Below, in pieces: positions 23,959 through 32,746 of a stretch of 36,789 nt of DNA. The stretch spans positions 1 to 36,789 of the forward strand of contig NZ_WKKH01000042.1 in assembly GCF_009674725.1 (NCBI RefSeq), read 5' to 3'. Below the pieces are notes generated by a model, which was given only the letters and a program-made list of their open reading frames with translations, did not search any database and was not told the DNA's origin. The first letter of the stretch is position 1. Every line of letters begins with the position of its first letter. The DNA comes from Pedobacter petrophilus (GTDB lineage: Bacteria; Bacteroidota; Bacteroidia; Sphingobacteriales; Sphingobacteriaceae). Position numbers and translations under genes: made by a program.

Positions 23959-26757
23959 ATGGATAGTTTATCTTATCTCAACGGCGCAAACGCCGAATAT
24001 GTAGATTCTTTATATCAGTCGTATCAGCAAGATCCTGAATCAGTTGAGTTTGGTTGGCAAAAATTTTTTGAAGGTTTTGATTTTGGAAGAGGTTCTGAAG
24101 CTTCAGCTGCGAATGTAGAAACTCCGGAACAATTTTTAAAAGAGGTTAGTGTTTTAAACCTGATTGACGGATATAGAAGCCGTGGTCACTTATTTACACA
24201 CACCAATCCGGTTCGCGAAAGACGCAAACACTTGCCAAGTTTAGACCTTTCAAATTTTGGCCTTTCTGATGCCGATTTAGAAACTGTTTTTAATTCCGGA
24301 GTGGAGATTGGAATTGGTGCAGCAAAATTGAAAGATATTGTTGCTTTCCTGAAACAGACTTACACGAGCTCAATCGGAGCAGAATATAAATTTTTACGTA
24401 CTCCTGAAGTGTTGAACTGGATTCAGCAGAAAATGGAAAGTACCCGCAATACGGCAAGTTTCTCTATCGACGAGAAAAAACGTATTCTTAGAAAATTAAA
24501 TGAAGCTGTAAGTTTTGAAAATTTCCTGGGTACGAAATTCTTAGGCCAAAAGCGTTTTTCTTTAGAAGGTGCAGAGGCTTTAATTCCTGCATTAGATTCG
24601 GTAATTGAAAAAGGCGCTGATTTAGGAATCGAGGAATTTGTAATTGGTATGGCACATCGCGGTCGTTTAAACGTACTGGCGAACATCATGCAGAAAACTT
24701 ACAAAGATATTTTCGCGGAGTTTGAAGGTAAGAGCTACAATCCTGATACGCCTTATGGAGGTGATGTAAAATATCACTTAGGCTATTCTACAGATGTAAC
24801 CACTGTTGCCGGTAAGAGCGTTCACTTAAGTCTTTGTCCAAATCCTTCTCACCTGGAAACAGTTGATGGTGTGGTTGAAGGCATGAGCCGTTCGAAAATT
24901 GATTTTAAATATGGTGGCGATAACAGCCGTTTAGCACCAATTTTAATTCATGGTGATGCGTCTGTTGCTGGTCAGGGGATTGTGTATGAAGTAATTCAAA
25001 TGGCAGGCCTTGAAGGTTATAAAACTGGTGGAACCATTCACCTGGTGATTAATAACCAGATCGGTTTCACTACCAACTATAAAGATGCGCGTACCAGTAC
25101 CTATTGTACAGATATTGCTAAAGTAACTTTATCTCCGGTTTTCCACGTAAATGGTGATGATCCTGAAGCTTTGGTTTATGCCATTAATCTGGCAATGGAA
25201 TATCGCCAGAAGTATAAAAATGATGTTTTCATTGATATTTTATGCTATCGCCGATTTGGGCATAATGAGGCAGATGAACCTAAATTCACGCAGCCTTTAT
25301 TATATAAAACAATTGAAAAACACCCTAATCCAAGGGAAATATATATCGAGCAATTAACCAAAGAAGGTAAATTGGAAGCGGGCCTTGCAAAAGAAATGGA
25401 AAAAGATTTCCGTGGAATTTTACAGGAACGCTTAAACGAAGCCAAAGATTTTGTAGCGAGTAAAGATGAAGTTAAATTTGGCGGTGCCTGGGCAGATTTG
25501 CGGATGGCTACGCCGAAAGATTTTGAGACTTCTCCGGTAACGGCTGTGAAAAAATCTACTTTATTGGAAATTGGTAAGCGTATTACCACTTTACCATCTG
25601 ATAAAAAGTTTTTCAAAAAAATTGAAAAATTATTTACAGAGCGTACCAAAATGGTAAACGATACGAATATTTTTGACTGGGCAATGGGCGAGCAACTGGC
25701 TTATGGCACTTTATTGTCAGAAGGCAAAAGAATTCGTTTAAGTGGCCAGGATGTAGAACGTGGTACTTTCTCTCACCGTCATGCTGTTTTAACATTAGAA
25801 GATAGTGAGGAGGAATATGTGCCGTTAGCAAACATTTCTGAGCAGCAGGCACCATTCGATATTTACAATTCTCATTTATCAGAATATGGAGTTTTAGGTT
25901 TTGAATATGGTTATGCCATGGCAAATCCCAACGCTTTAACCATCTGGGAAGCGCAATTTGGTGACTTCTTCAATGGAGCACAAATTGTAGTAGATCAGTA
26001 TATTGCAAGTGCAGAGACTAAATGGCAACGTGAAAACGGTTTGGTACTGTTATTACCTCATGGTTACGAAGGTCAGGGTCCGGAACACTCTTCAGCACGT
26101 ATTGAGCGTTTTATGGAACTTTGTGCAGATTACAACATGCAGGTTGTAAATTGTTCAACACCCGCTAACTTCTTCCATGTATTACGTCGCCAGTTTAAGC
26201 GAGATTTCCGTAAGCCTTTGGTCGTATTTACGCCGAAAAGTTTATTGCGTCACCCTGCCTGTGTTTCTAAATTAGAAGAATTTACAGAGGGTGGTTTTAA
26301 AGAAGTAATTGACGATGTAAATGTTAACGTTGACGAGGTAACCCGGATCGTTTTCTGTAGTGGAAAAATATATTACGAATTATTGGAGAAACAACAATCA
26401 GATCAGGTAAAACATGTTGCTGTTGTTCGGGTTGAGCAATTATATCCAACTCCGGTTGATCAGATGGAAGCAATTAAAGCCAAATACAAAAATGCTGCTG
26501 AAATTTTCTGGGTACAGGAAGAGCCGGAAAATATGGGTGCATGGCCGTATTTATTCCGCAAATTATATAAAACAGGCTTAAAAGGTATCGATGTAATTTC
26601 CAGAAAAGAAAGCAGCAGTACTGCAACAGGTTTCGCAAAACAACATGCCAACCAGCAAGCTTATATCTTAGCTAAAGCTTTAGAAGTTTCGATTAAAGAA
26701 GAAGAAGTGAAAGATGCCGCTAAGAAAGCAAGTAAGAAGTTAGCAGAAGCTGATTAA
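23959..26757 (+). CDS. sucA: 2-oxoglutarate dehydrogenase E1 component
   Basis: 932-residue thiamine diphosphate enzyme that decarboxylates 2-oxoglutarate and transfers the succinyl group to the E2 lipoyl arm. The N-terminal NAEYVDSLYQSYQQDPESV is the E2-binding type segment. Substrate-site residues lie in GMAHRGRLNVLANIM. The ThDP/Mg region follows, with HGDASVAGQGIVYEV and HLVINNQIGFTT. The transketolase-like C-terminal half contains QFGDFFNGAQIVVDQYI and LLLPHGYEGQGPEHSSARIERF. Length and motifs are complete. It forms an operon with sucB (107-bp spacer); E3 is not in the window. Confidence 0.96.
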   Translation: MDSLSYLNGANAEYVDSLYQSYQQDPESVEFGWQKFFEGFDFGRGSEASAANVETPEQFLKEVSVLNLIDGYRSRGHLFTHTNPVRERRKHLPSLDLSNFGLSDADLETVFNSGVEIGIGAAKLKDIVAFLKQTYTSSIGAEYKFLRTPEVLNWIQQKMESTRNTASFSIDEKKRILRKLNEAVSFENFLGTKFLGQKRFSLEGAEALIPALDSVIEKGADLGIEEFVIGMAHRGRLNVLANIMQKTYKDIFAEFEGKSYNPDTPYGGDVKYHLGYSTDVTTVAGKSVHLSLCPNPSHLETVDGVVEGMSRSKIDFKYGGDNSRLAPILIHGDASVAGQGIVYEVIQMAGLEGYKTGGTIHLVINNQIGFTTNYKDARTSTYCTDIAKVTLSPVFHVNGDDPEALVYAINLAMEYRQKYKNDVFIDILCYRRFGHNEADEPKFTQPLLYKTIEKHPNPREIYIEQLTKEGKLEAGLAKEMEKDFRGILQERLNEAKDFVASKDEVKFGGAWADLRMATPKDFETSPVTAVKKSTLLEIGKRITTLPSDKKFFKKIEKLFTERTKMVNDTNIFDWAMGEQLAYGTLLSEGKRIRLSGQDVERGTFSHRHAVLTLEDSEEEYVPLANISEQQAPFDIYNSHLSEYGVLGFEYGYAMANPNALTIWEAQFGDFFNGAQIVVDQYIASAETKWQRENGLVLLLPHGYEGQGPEHSSARIERFMELCADYNMQVVNCSTPANFFHVLRRQFKRDFRKPLVVFTPKSLLRHPACVSKLEEFTEGGFKEVIDDVNVNVDEVTRIVFCSGKIYYELLEKQQSDQVKHVAVVRVEQLYPTPVDQMEAIKAKYKNAAEIFWVQEEPENMGAWPYLFRKLYKTGLKGIDVISRKESSSTATGFAKQHANQQAYILAKALEVSIKEEEVKDAAKKASKKLAEAD

Positions 26758-26864
26758 TTTTAGATAAAGGGTTTCAGGGTTTAGGGTAGTGGGTTTATAG
26801 ATCCAAAATGCCTCAGCTTTGCAGTCTTAAAACATATAACAACAAACATTACAATTTTAAAAAT

Positions 26865-28106
26865 ATGAGTTTAGAGATCAAAGTTCCACCAGTTGGTGAG
26901 TCGATAACGGAAGTTGTTTTATCACAATGGTTAAAAAAAGATGGCGATGTAGTTGAGATGGACGAAGTGATTGCTGAGTTAGAATCAGACAAGGCTACTT
27001 TTGAATTAACTGCAGAGCAAGCTGGAACTTTAAGAACCATAGCCGCTGAAGGCGATACATTAGCCATTGGCGCAGTAGTTTGTAATATTGAAGATGGCGG
27101 TGCAGCTGCTACTCCTAAGGTGGATGCTCCGAGTTCACAATCAGATGCCCAGGCTTCAGCTCCTGTAGCTGAAACGGCTAAACCCCAAGACCAGGAAGTT
27201 GCCACTAAAGACTCTTATGCTACTGGTACACCTTCTCCTGCCGCAGGGAAAATCCTTTCAGAAAAAGGAATTGAATCTTCTGCTGTAAAAGGAACAGGTG
27301 TTGATGGTCGCATTACTAAAGACGATGCTGTAAAAGCAGAAGCTGCTAAAAAACCAGAGGCGCCGAAACCAGCTGCTGCCCCGGTTGCTGCTGCTCCGGC
27401 AGGTGCACGTGCTGAACGTCGTGAGAAAATGTCTCCATTACGTAGAACTGTTGCAAAACGTTTAGTTGCCGTTAAAAATGAAACTGCCATGTTAACAACC
27501 TTTAATGAGGTTAACATGAAGCCGATTATGGATTTACGCGGTAAATATAAAGATCAGTTTAAAGAAAAATTCGGTGTTGGCTTAGGCTTTATGAGTTTCT
27601 TTACCAAAGCAGTTACTGTAGCATTGAAAGAATTTCCTGCTGTAAATGGTCGTATTGAAGGTGAAGAATTAATCTATAATGATTTCGCTGATATCTCTAT
27701 TGCAGTTTCTGCTCCGAAAGGATTGGTTGTTCCGGTAATTCGTAATGCAGAAGGCATGACACTTGCTGAAATTGAAAAATCTGTTTTAACATTGGCATTA
27801 AAAGCACGTGATAGCAAACTAACAATCGAAGAGATGACTGGCGGAACATTTACCATTACGAATGGTGGAGTATTCGGTTCAATGATGTCTACGCCGATTA
27901 TTAATGCGCCACAATCGGCTATTTTGGGTATGCATAACATTGTTGAGCGTCCGGTAGCCGAGAAAGGTGAAGTAGTGATTCGTCCGATGATGTATGTTGC
28001 ATTATCATATGACCACAGAATTATCGACGGACGTGAGTCGGTAGGTTTCCTGGTTCGTGTGAAACAATTATTAGAAGATCCAGCTAGATTATTATTGGGT
28101 GTTTAA
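26865..28106 (+). CDS. sucB: Dihydrolipoyllysine-residue succinyltransferase (E2 of 2-oxoglutarate dehydrogenase)
   Basis: 413 residues from the ATG at 26865, which starts the canonical MSLEIKVPPVGESITEVVL; an in-frame ATG at 26808 would add a 19-residue tail not expected in the family. The lipoyl domain carries the lipoylated Lys43 in ELESDKATFEL. An Ala/Pro-rich linker follows, then the peripheral-subunit-binding domain (SPAAGKILSEKGI, GTGVDGRITKDD), a second Ala/Pro linker and the catalytic acyltransferase core. The core has FTITNGGVFGSMMSTPIINA and the active-site His in SYDHRIIDGRE. It hands succinyl groups to CoA. It is followed by a terminator and the 95-bp repeat array. Confidence 0.95.
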   Translation: MSLEIKVPPVGESITEVVLSQWLKKDGDVVEMDEVIAELESDKATFELTAEQAGTLRTIAAEGDTLAIGAVVCNIEDGGAAATPKVDAPSSQSDAQASAPVAETAKPQDQEVATKDSYATGTPSPAAGKILSEKGIESSAVKGTGVDGRITKDDAVKAEAAKKPEAPKPAAAPVAAAPAGARAERREKMSPLRRTVAKRLVAVKNETAMLTTFNEVNMKPIMDLRGKYKDQFKEKFGVGLGFMSFFTKAVTVALKEFPAVNGRIEGEELIYNDFADISIAVSAPKGLVVPVIRNAEGMTLAEIEKSVLTLALKARDSKLTIEEMTGGTFTITNGGVFGSMMSTPIINAPQSAILGMHNIVERPVAEKGEVVIRPMMYVALSYDHRIIDGRESVGFLVRVKQLLEDPARLLLGV

Positions 28107-28107
28107 C

Positions 28108-28133
28108 TCCTAAATCCCCTAAGGGGACTTTGA
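28108..28133. repeat. Palindromic interspersed repeat, second copy
   Basis: The 26-bp element (TCCTAAATCCCCTAAGGGG then ACTTTGA) is identical to the element in the photolyase gene except for one missing G. Here it lies directly after the sucB stop codon, in non-coding DNA. Confidence 0.85.
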
Positions 28134-28142
28134 TATATGAGG

Positions 28143-28176
28143 AGCCTCCGATTGAAAAGATCGGAGGCTTTTTTTT
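28143..28176 (+). terminator. Intrinsic terminator of the sucAB operon
   Basis: AGCCTCCGAT (28143-28152) pairs with ATCGGAGGCT (28160-28169), followed by an eight-base T-run. The right half of this terminator is homologous to the start of every unit of the array that follows. Confidence 0.92.
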
Positions 28177-29049
28177 AGCCCTGGGCTTAAGCCCAAGGCT
28201 ATTTCATGAGGCACACTTTACAGGGATTTTAATTGATTCAATCTCGGATTTTATGATTGGAGGCTTTTTTTTAGCCTTGGGCTTAAGCCCAAGGCTATTT
28301 CATGAGGCACACTTTATAGGAAATCTTAATTGATTATATCGTATTTCAAAATTGGAGTCTTTTTTTTAGCCTTAGGCTTAAAGCCCAAGGCTATTTCATG
28401 AAGCACACTTTACAGGGAGATCTTAATTGATTCAATCTCGGATTTCATGATTGGAGGCTTTTTAGCCTTGGGCTTAAGGTCAAGGCTATTTCATGAGGCA
28501 CACTTTACAGGGAGATCTTAATTGATTATATCGGATTTCAGGATTGGAGGCTTTTTTTTAGCCTTGGGCTTAAGGTCAAGGCTATTTCATGAGGCACACT
28601 TTACAGGGAGATCTTAATTGATTCAATCTCGGATTTTATGATTGGAGGCTTTTTAGCCTTGGGCTTAAAGCCCAAGGCTATTTCATGAGGCACACTTTAC
28701 AGGGAGATTTTAATTGATTCAATTTCGGATTTATGATTGGAGGCTTTTTAGCCTTGGATTAAACCCAAGGCTATTTCATGAAGTACAATTTAAAGGGAAA
28801 TCTTAATTGATTCAATTTCGGATTTCATGATTGGAGGCTTTTTAGCCTTGGATTAAACCCAAGGCTATTTCATGAAGTACACTTTACAGGGAGATCTTAA
28901 TTGATTCAATCTCGGATTTTATGATTGGAGGCTTTTTTAGCCTTGGGCTTAAGCCCAAGGCTATTTCATGAGGCATACTTAATAGGAAATCTTAATTGAT
29001 TATATCGTATTTCAGGATTGGAGTCTTTTTAGCCTTGGATTAAACCCAG
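28160..29049. repeat. Tandem array of ~95-bp units, each with a 24-bp palindrome
   Basis: The GGAG landmark occurs at 28163, 28259, 28354, 28453, 28546, 28644, 28739, 28833, 28927 and 29020 (93-99 bp apart), so nine units plus a partial tenth. Each contains a T-run, an AGCCTTGGGCTTAAGCCCAA-type palindrome ending in GGCT, then TTTCATGAGGCACACTTTAC and an AATTGATTCAATCTCGGATT-like stretch. Several units carry a degenerate palindrome (GGATTAAACCC or GGGCTTAAGGTC in the centre). The tenth unit stops inside its palindrome at about 29049. No supported coding sequence lies here. Confidence 0.93.
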
Positions 29050-29320
29050 TTTTTTTTCAAAAAAAAGATTATTAAAAAGCAAAAGTAAGCAAAACGGTTA
29101 AAATCATTACTGTACAGAGGTTTATAAAATGGTAGGACAAAGTTGAAGGTCGGTGTACGACAGGTTTTGGACTTAAAAAGACAAGGTTAGGTTACTAAAT
29201 CATTACCAGTTTAGTCTGGTAATGATTTAAATAAAAGACTATAATTCAATCTTTTGCAATCTTTTTCATAGTTCCTTGTAACTCATTGATAGTTAATTTT
29301 AAACATTAAACAATTGAGTT
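29050..29320. other. Presumed chromosome/element junction and integrase leader with strong hairpin
   Basis: The array ends abruptly in a poly-T/poly-A stretch (29048-29068), after which the sequence is unrelated to the array. A perfect 14-bp stem TAAATCATTACCAG / CTGGTAATGATTTA with a 6-nt loop lies at 29196-29229, 92 bp before the integrase gene. It has no T-run, so a protein-binding site or att-associated element is more likely than a terminator. The exact attachment core cannot be seen without the other end of the element. Confidence 0.5.
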
Positions 29321-30571
29321 ATGGAGACAATGAAAAGATCCACCTTTAAGTTATTGCTTTACTTGAAGAAAAATGAACCAAAAAAGAACGGTAATGTACC
29401 AGTTATGGGACGGATTACCATCGACGGAAGCCCTAAAACATTTGGAACCAAACTAGAAATTGATCCCAATAGCTGGGATTTAAAACACGGTCGTGTATTG
29501 GGCAAGAGTAGCTTGGCATTAAGCACCAACCAGAAATTGGATAAAATCCGTGTACGCATCAATAAGATTTATGATGAGATGCTCAAAGATGAAGGCTTTG
29601 CAACTGCACAAAAAGTAAAACTTACGTTTTTAGGCGTTGGTGTTATGGAAGACTCTCTGCTAAACATCTTTAAGAAAAACAATGAAGATTTCGAAAAAAT
29701 GGTTTCTAAAGGAGAACGCTCACAAAGTACGTATTACAAATACAAAATTGTCTATAATCACCTCAAGGAATTTATCACTTGCCGGTATTATAGAGACGAT
29801 ATGGCATTTAGAGAATTGACCAGTGACTTTATCAGGGAATTTGATTTGTTTTTGCGGGTGGATAAAGGCTGTACACATAATACCGTTTGGGTTTATACAA
29901 TGCCTTTGTATCGTGTGGCAGAAATTGCAATCAAGAATGGACTTATCAGAAGAAATCCATTTGAAGACTATGAGATTTCTATGAAGGAAAATGATCGAAG
30001 CTATTTATTGAAAGAACATGTAGAAACCCTTCTTTTCCATACACCTACAAAAGAAAAATATGAGCTTGTAAAAGATCTTTTCATTTTTAGCTGTTTCACT
30101 GGATTAGCTTATATCGATATCAAAAAACTAAAGAAGAGTAATATTCAATCTTTCTTTGATGGCCATGAGTGGATTATAAGCCGTAGGCAAAAATCTGGTG
30201 TTGCTTCAAATGTAAGATTAATGGAAATTCCTAAGCGAATAATCGAAAAATATGCGGGTATTACCCAGAACGATTTTATTTTTCCCGTACCAAGCAATAT
30301 GACCTGTAATACTCACATAGGTAAATTGATTGAAAAAGTAGAAATTGTTACTGAGCAAAAAATAACTTTTCACACTGCAAGGCATACTTTTGGCACTATG
30401 TTTTTGACGGAAGGCGTACCACTTGAAAGCCTCAGCAAGATGATGGGACATAAAAATATTTCAACTACACAGATTTATGCCAAGATAACCAGCCAGAAGA
30501 TTAGCAAAGATATGGATTTGATATCACATAAATTTAAGGCAATGGAAGAAGCTTTTATTGAAACCATTTGA
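29321..30571 (+). CDS. Tyrosine recombinase/integrase (Bacteroidota CTnDOT-like type)
   Basis: 416-residue site-specific recombinase. The N-terminal arm-binding region and a SAM-like core-binding domain (~110-215) precede the catalytic domain. Visible catalytic residues are Lys291 in RRQKSG, His351 and Arg354 in HTARHTFG, His377 in MMGHKN and the nucleophile Tyr386 in QIYAKIT. The first catalytic Arg, normally in TGLR, is replaced by Ala263 in FTGLAYIDIKKL; IntDOT-like enzymes of Bacteroidota are known to lack this Arg. It probably integrates and excises the element extending to the right. A perfect hairpin lies upstream and a terminator 24 bp after the stop codon. Confidence 0.92.
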   Translation: METMKRSTFKLLLYLKKNEPKKNGNVPVMGRITIDGSPKTFGTKLEIDPNSWDLKHGRVLGKSSLALSTNQKLDKIRVRINKIYDEMLKDEGFATAQKVKLTFLGVGVMEDSLLNIFKKNNEDFEKMVSKGERSQSTYYKYKIVYNHLKEFITCRYYRDDMAFRELTSDFIREFDLFLRVDKGCTHNTVWVYTMPLYRVAEIAIKNGLIRRNPFEDYEISMKENDRSYLLKEHVETLLFHTPTKEKYELVKDLFIFSCFTGLAYIDIKKLKKSNIQSFFDGHEWIISRRQKSGVASNVRLMEIPKRIIEKYAGITQNDFIFPVPSNMTCNTHIGKLIEKVEIVTEQKITFHTARHTFGTMFLTEGVPLESLSKMMGHKNISTTQIYAKITSQKISKDMDLISHKFKAMEEAFIETI

Positions 30572-30594
30572 TATTTACAATAACAATTAATAGT

Positions 30595-30622
30595 AAGCAG
30601 GATTTAACGATCCTGCTTTTTT
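30595..30622 (+). terminator. Intrinsic terminator of the integrase gene
   Basis: AAGCAGGAT and ATCCTGCTT form a perfect 9-bp stem with a 6-nt loop, followed by a T-run. Confidence 0.92.
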
Positions 30623-30710
30623 AATGCCCATACTTTTTATCCCCAAAGCACATTTATTTACTTTCCTCATCCCCTTCGTATAAAAGAGCTTTGGTTGGAT
30701 ATACTGAAAA

Positions 30711-30780
30711 AATATCGGAAAATTCAAGGCAAATCCCAACCAATATTTTCCAATATCCTTTTGGTGGCTTTCATAGCCAC
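30711..30780. repeat. Inverted repeats in the integrase-ssb non-coding region
   Basis: ATATCGGAAAATT (30712-30724) is mirrored by AATATTTTCCAATAT around 30742-30756, with one mismatch in the core. A second perfect hairpin, GTGGCT-TTCAT-AGCCAC, lies at 30764-30780. Short open frames across this stretch show no recognisable protein. Confidence 0.55.
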
Positions 30781-30933
30781 AAACACTTAAAAATCGTTAA
30801 AATTCTGTCAGATAAATTCTGGATTTGTAATCACATAGACCATTTCTTAATGCCTTTTCCATTGGCCTCCACATAGGTTTTTATCCAAGAGCCAGTATGC
30901 TTTTTTGTCCCATTTCAAGAGCAAAGGTATTTC

Positions 30934-31038
30934 CGTGTTCTTAACGCAACATCAAGGTCAAGCCCTGCGGGTTTGCCAAAAAAATCTCCACCCATTCGGG
31001 TCGTATTTTTTGTCAAAACCTTGCTGTTGCTAAACACG
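30934..31038. other. Large imperfect stem-loop upstream of ssb (possible structured RNA or transfer/replication origin)
   Basis: Three nested segments pair in order. CGTGTT (30934-30939) pairs with AACACG (31033-31038). GCAACATCAAGG (30946-30957) pairs with CCTTGCTGTTGC (31019-31030) with one mismatch. TTTGCCAAAAAAATCTCCACCC (30972-30993) pairs imperfectly with the segment 30998-31017. The apex is only four bases, between CCC and GGG. The left arm has an extra CCCTGCGGG mini-hairpin. The 105-nt structure lies in a 660-bp gene-free region between integrase and ssb; the remaining DNA (30623-31099) shows no supported gene. Confidence 0.6.
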
Positions 31039-31099
31039 AACCTTTTATGCTCGTGAAACGAAACAAAGCATACTCCGGCTCTTTAAACGAATAAAAAAA

Positions 31100-31213
31100 A
31101 TGTCAGAAATGAAAAAATACAGCATTAGAAATGGTAAAAGAGAAACGAAACTTCAGCACCTCCTCTCATTACCGAATAAATCAAAAAAAGTAAAATCAGA
31201 ACAAAATCAATAA
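31100..31213 (+). CDS. Possible small basic protein upstream of ssb
   Basis: A 37-codon frame from ATG at 31100 encodes a very basic peptide (starts MSEMKKYSIRNGKRETKLQ, includes NKSKKVKSEQNQ). It ends 17 bp before the ssb start codon in the same direction, so a leader peptide or small nucleic-acid-binding protein is possible. No family is recognised. High A content alone could produce such a Lys-rich frame, and the call is weak. Confidence 0.3.
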   Translation: MSEMKKYSIRNGKRETKLQHLLSLPNKSKKVKSEQNQ

Positions 31214-31230
31214 CGCAAAAAATAGAAACT

Positions 31231-31623
31231 ATGAACATTACAGGACGATTGACGAGAGATGCGGAGGTACGCACAACGTCACAGCAAAAAGAAGTAGTAA
31301 ACTTTTCAGTAGCAATCAACGACAGCTACCGTAACAAACAGGGCGAACGCATAGAGCAGACAACCTATTTCGATTGCTCCTATTGGATAACCCCTAACGT
31401 TGCCAAAATCCTAACAAAAGGCACATTGGTAGAACTATCAGGCAGGGTAAGCACAAGAGCGTGGACAGGTAATGACGGAGAAGCAAGAGCAGGACTTAAT
31501 TTCCATACCTCACAAATCAAACTGCACGGAGGTAGCAAGAAAACAGAAACTTTACAGGCTACAGCACAAGCTGAAAATAGTATGGTTAAAGCACAGGGAA
31601 CAGAAGACGACCTTCCATTTTAA
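31231..31623 (+). CDS. ssb: Single-stranded DNA-binding protein
   Basis: 130-residue SSB with one OB fold: N-terminal MNITGRLTRDAEVRTT, VVNFSVAINDSY, YFDCSYWITPNVAKILTKGT and LVELSGRVSTRAW. A short disordered tail ends in the acidic tip EDDLPF, which recruits DNA-processing partners. It is shorter than most chromosomal SSBs (about 150-180 residues), as is common for element-encoded forms. It probably coats single-stranded DNA during transfer or replication of the element. It is the first clear gene after the structured non-coding region and heads the ssb-DUF932-PRTRC run. Confidence 0.93.
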   Translation: MNITGRLTRDAEVRTTSQQKEVVNFSVAINDSYRNKQGERIEQTTYFDCSYWITPNVAKILTKGTLVELSGRVSTRAWTGNDGEARAGLNFHTSQIKLHGGSKKTETLQATAQAENSMVKAQGTEDDLPF

Positions 31624-31666
31624 CAACGAGTATTCAAACATTTTTTAACATCAAATATTTAGCATT

Positions 31667-32740
31667 ATGGCACATAATATCAATTTCAACGAGAGAACAG
31701 GACGTTATTCATTCTTTAGCGTACAACAAAAAGCGTGGCACGGTTTGGGTCAAATCGTAGAGCAATACCCAACGAGCGAGGAAGCTATCAAACACGCAGG
31801 GTTAGACTACGAAGTGGTAAAAGCACCACTATTTACAAAAGGTTCGGGCATTATCGAAACTGTACAAGGCATAGAAATAGGCAGTAGTGAATTGGAAGTC
31901 CCTAACTATTTCTCCAACATACGCACCGATAACAATACTGTATTGGGTGTAGTTGGTAAAGACTATCATATCGTACAAAACCGTGAAGCCTTTAATTTTT
32001 TTGATGCTATTGTAGGCGGTGGCAACGGTATTTTATATGAAACCGCAGGAGCATTAGGCAACGGAGAACGCATTTTCATCACAGCCAAACTACCCGATTA
32101 TATCCGTGTAGGTAATGGCGATGATCTAACAGAAAAATACATCTTTCTAACCACTTCGCACGATGGTAGCGGAAGCATCACGGCTGCATTCACGCCTATC
32201 AGAATTGTGTGTCAAAATACGCTTAACGCTTCATTGAAAAGTATGACCAACGTTGTGCGTATCAAACACACTTCGGGAGCGAAACAGCGTATTGAGAACG
32301 CCCACAAGATTATGGGATTGGCGGACACATTGAGTAACCAATTAGAGGGAATTTTCAACGAGTGGGCAAAAGTAAAAGTAACAGACCGAGAAGTAAGAAA
32401 GCTAATCCAATTGGCACTTTGCCCAAATAAGGAAACGTTTGACCTTATCAAAAAAGGTGCTGAAGATGAAATTTCTACCGTGTTCAAAAACACAGTTGAA
32501 GATGCTTTTGCCTATGCTATGGTAAGCGATACCCAACAAATGGAAACCACCAAAGGCACTTTGTTCGGGGCATACAATGCCGTAACAGGCTACTATCAGA
32601 ATGTACGCAATTACAAAAACGATGAAGCCAAGTTGCAGAGTATTGTATTGGGTGGTACTGCTCAACTCAAATCACAGAAAGCATTTGAATTATGTACTGC
32701 CTTTGCAATGGACGGTTCGGAAATCTTAAACCTTAATTAA
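31667..32740 (+). CDS. DUF932 / phage-plasmid-like protein (TIGR03299 type)
   Basis: 357 residues. The N-terminal AWHGLGQIVEQYPTSEEAIKHAGLDYEVVKAPLF is typical of DUF932 proteins. VVGKDYHIVQNREAFNFFDAIV, TAKLPDYIRVG, FLTTSHDGSGSITAAFTPIRIVCQNTL and the Lys/Glu-rich C-terminal half complete the family pattern. The family is found on phages, plasmids and integrative elements; its function is not established. It starts 43 bp after ssb and is followed by a strong hairpin. Long stretches without hydrophobic segments indicate a cytoplasmic protein. Confidence 0.88.
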   Translation: MAHNINFNERTGRYSFFSVQQKAWHGLGQIVEQYPTSEEAIKHAGLDYEVVKAPLFTKGSGIIETVQGIEIGSSELEVPNYFSNIRTDNNTVLGVVGKDYHIVQNREAFNFFDAIVGGGNGILYETAGALGNGERIFITAKLPDYIRVGNGDDLTEKYIFLTTSHDGSGSITAAFTPIRIVCQNTLNASLKSMTNVVRIKHTSGAKQRIENAHKIMGLADTLSNQLEGIFNEWAKVKVTDREVRKLIQLALCPNKETFDLIKKGAEDEISTVFKNTVEDAFAYAMVSDTQQMETTKGTLFGAYNAVTGYYQNVRNYKNDEAKLQSIVLGGTAQLKSQKAFELCTAFAMDGSEILNLN

Positions 32741-32746
32741 ATATCC

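Noticed and set aside
28160..29049. CRISPR array or coding repeats
   Set aside because: The ~95-bp units are homologous throughout and carry a palindrome; there is no spacer diversity. A 67-codon frame at 28130 is repeat-derived.
30691..30876. 61-codon frame between integrase and ssb
   Set aside because: It crosses two inverted repeats, shows no recognisable family, and its composition fits non-coding AT-rich DNA.
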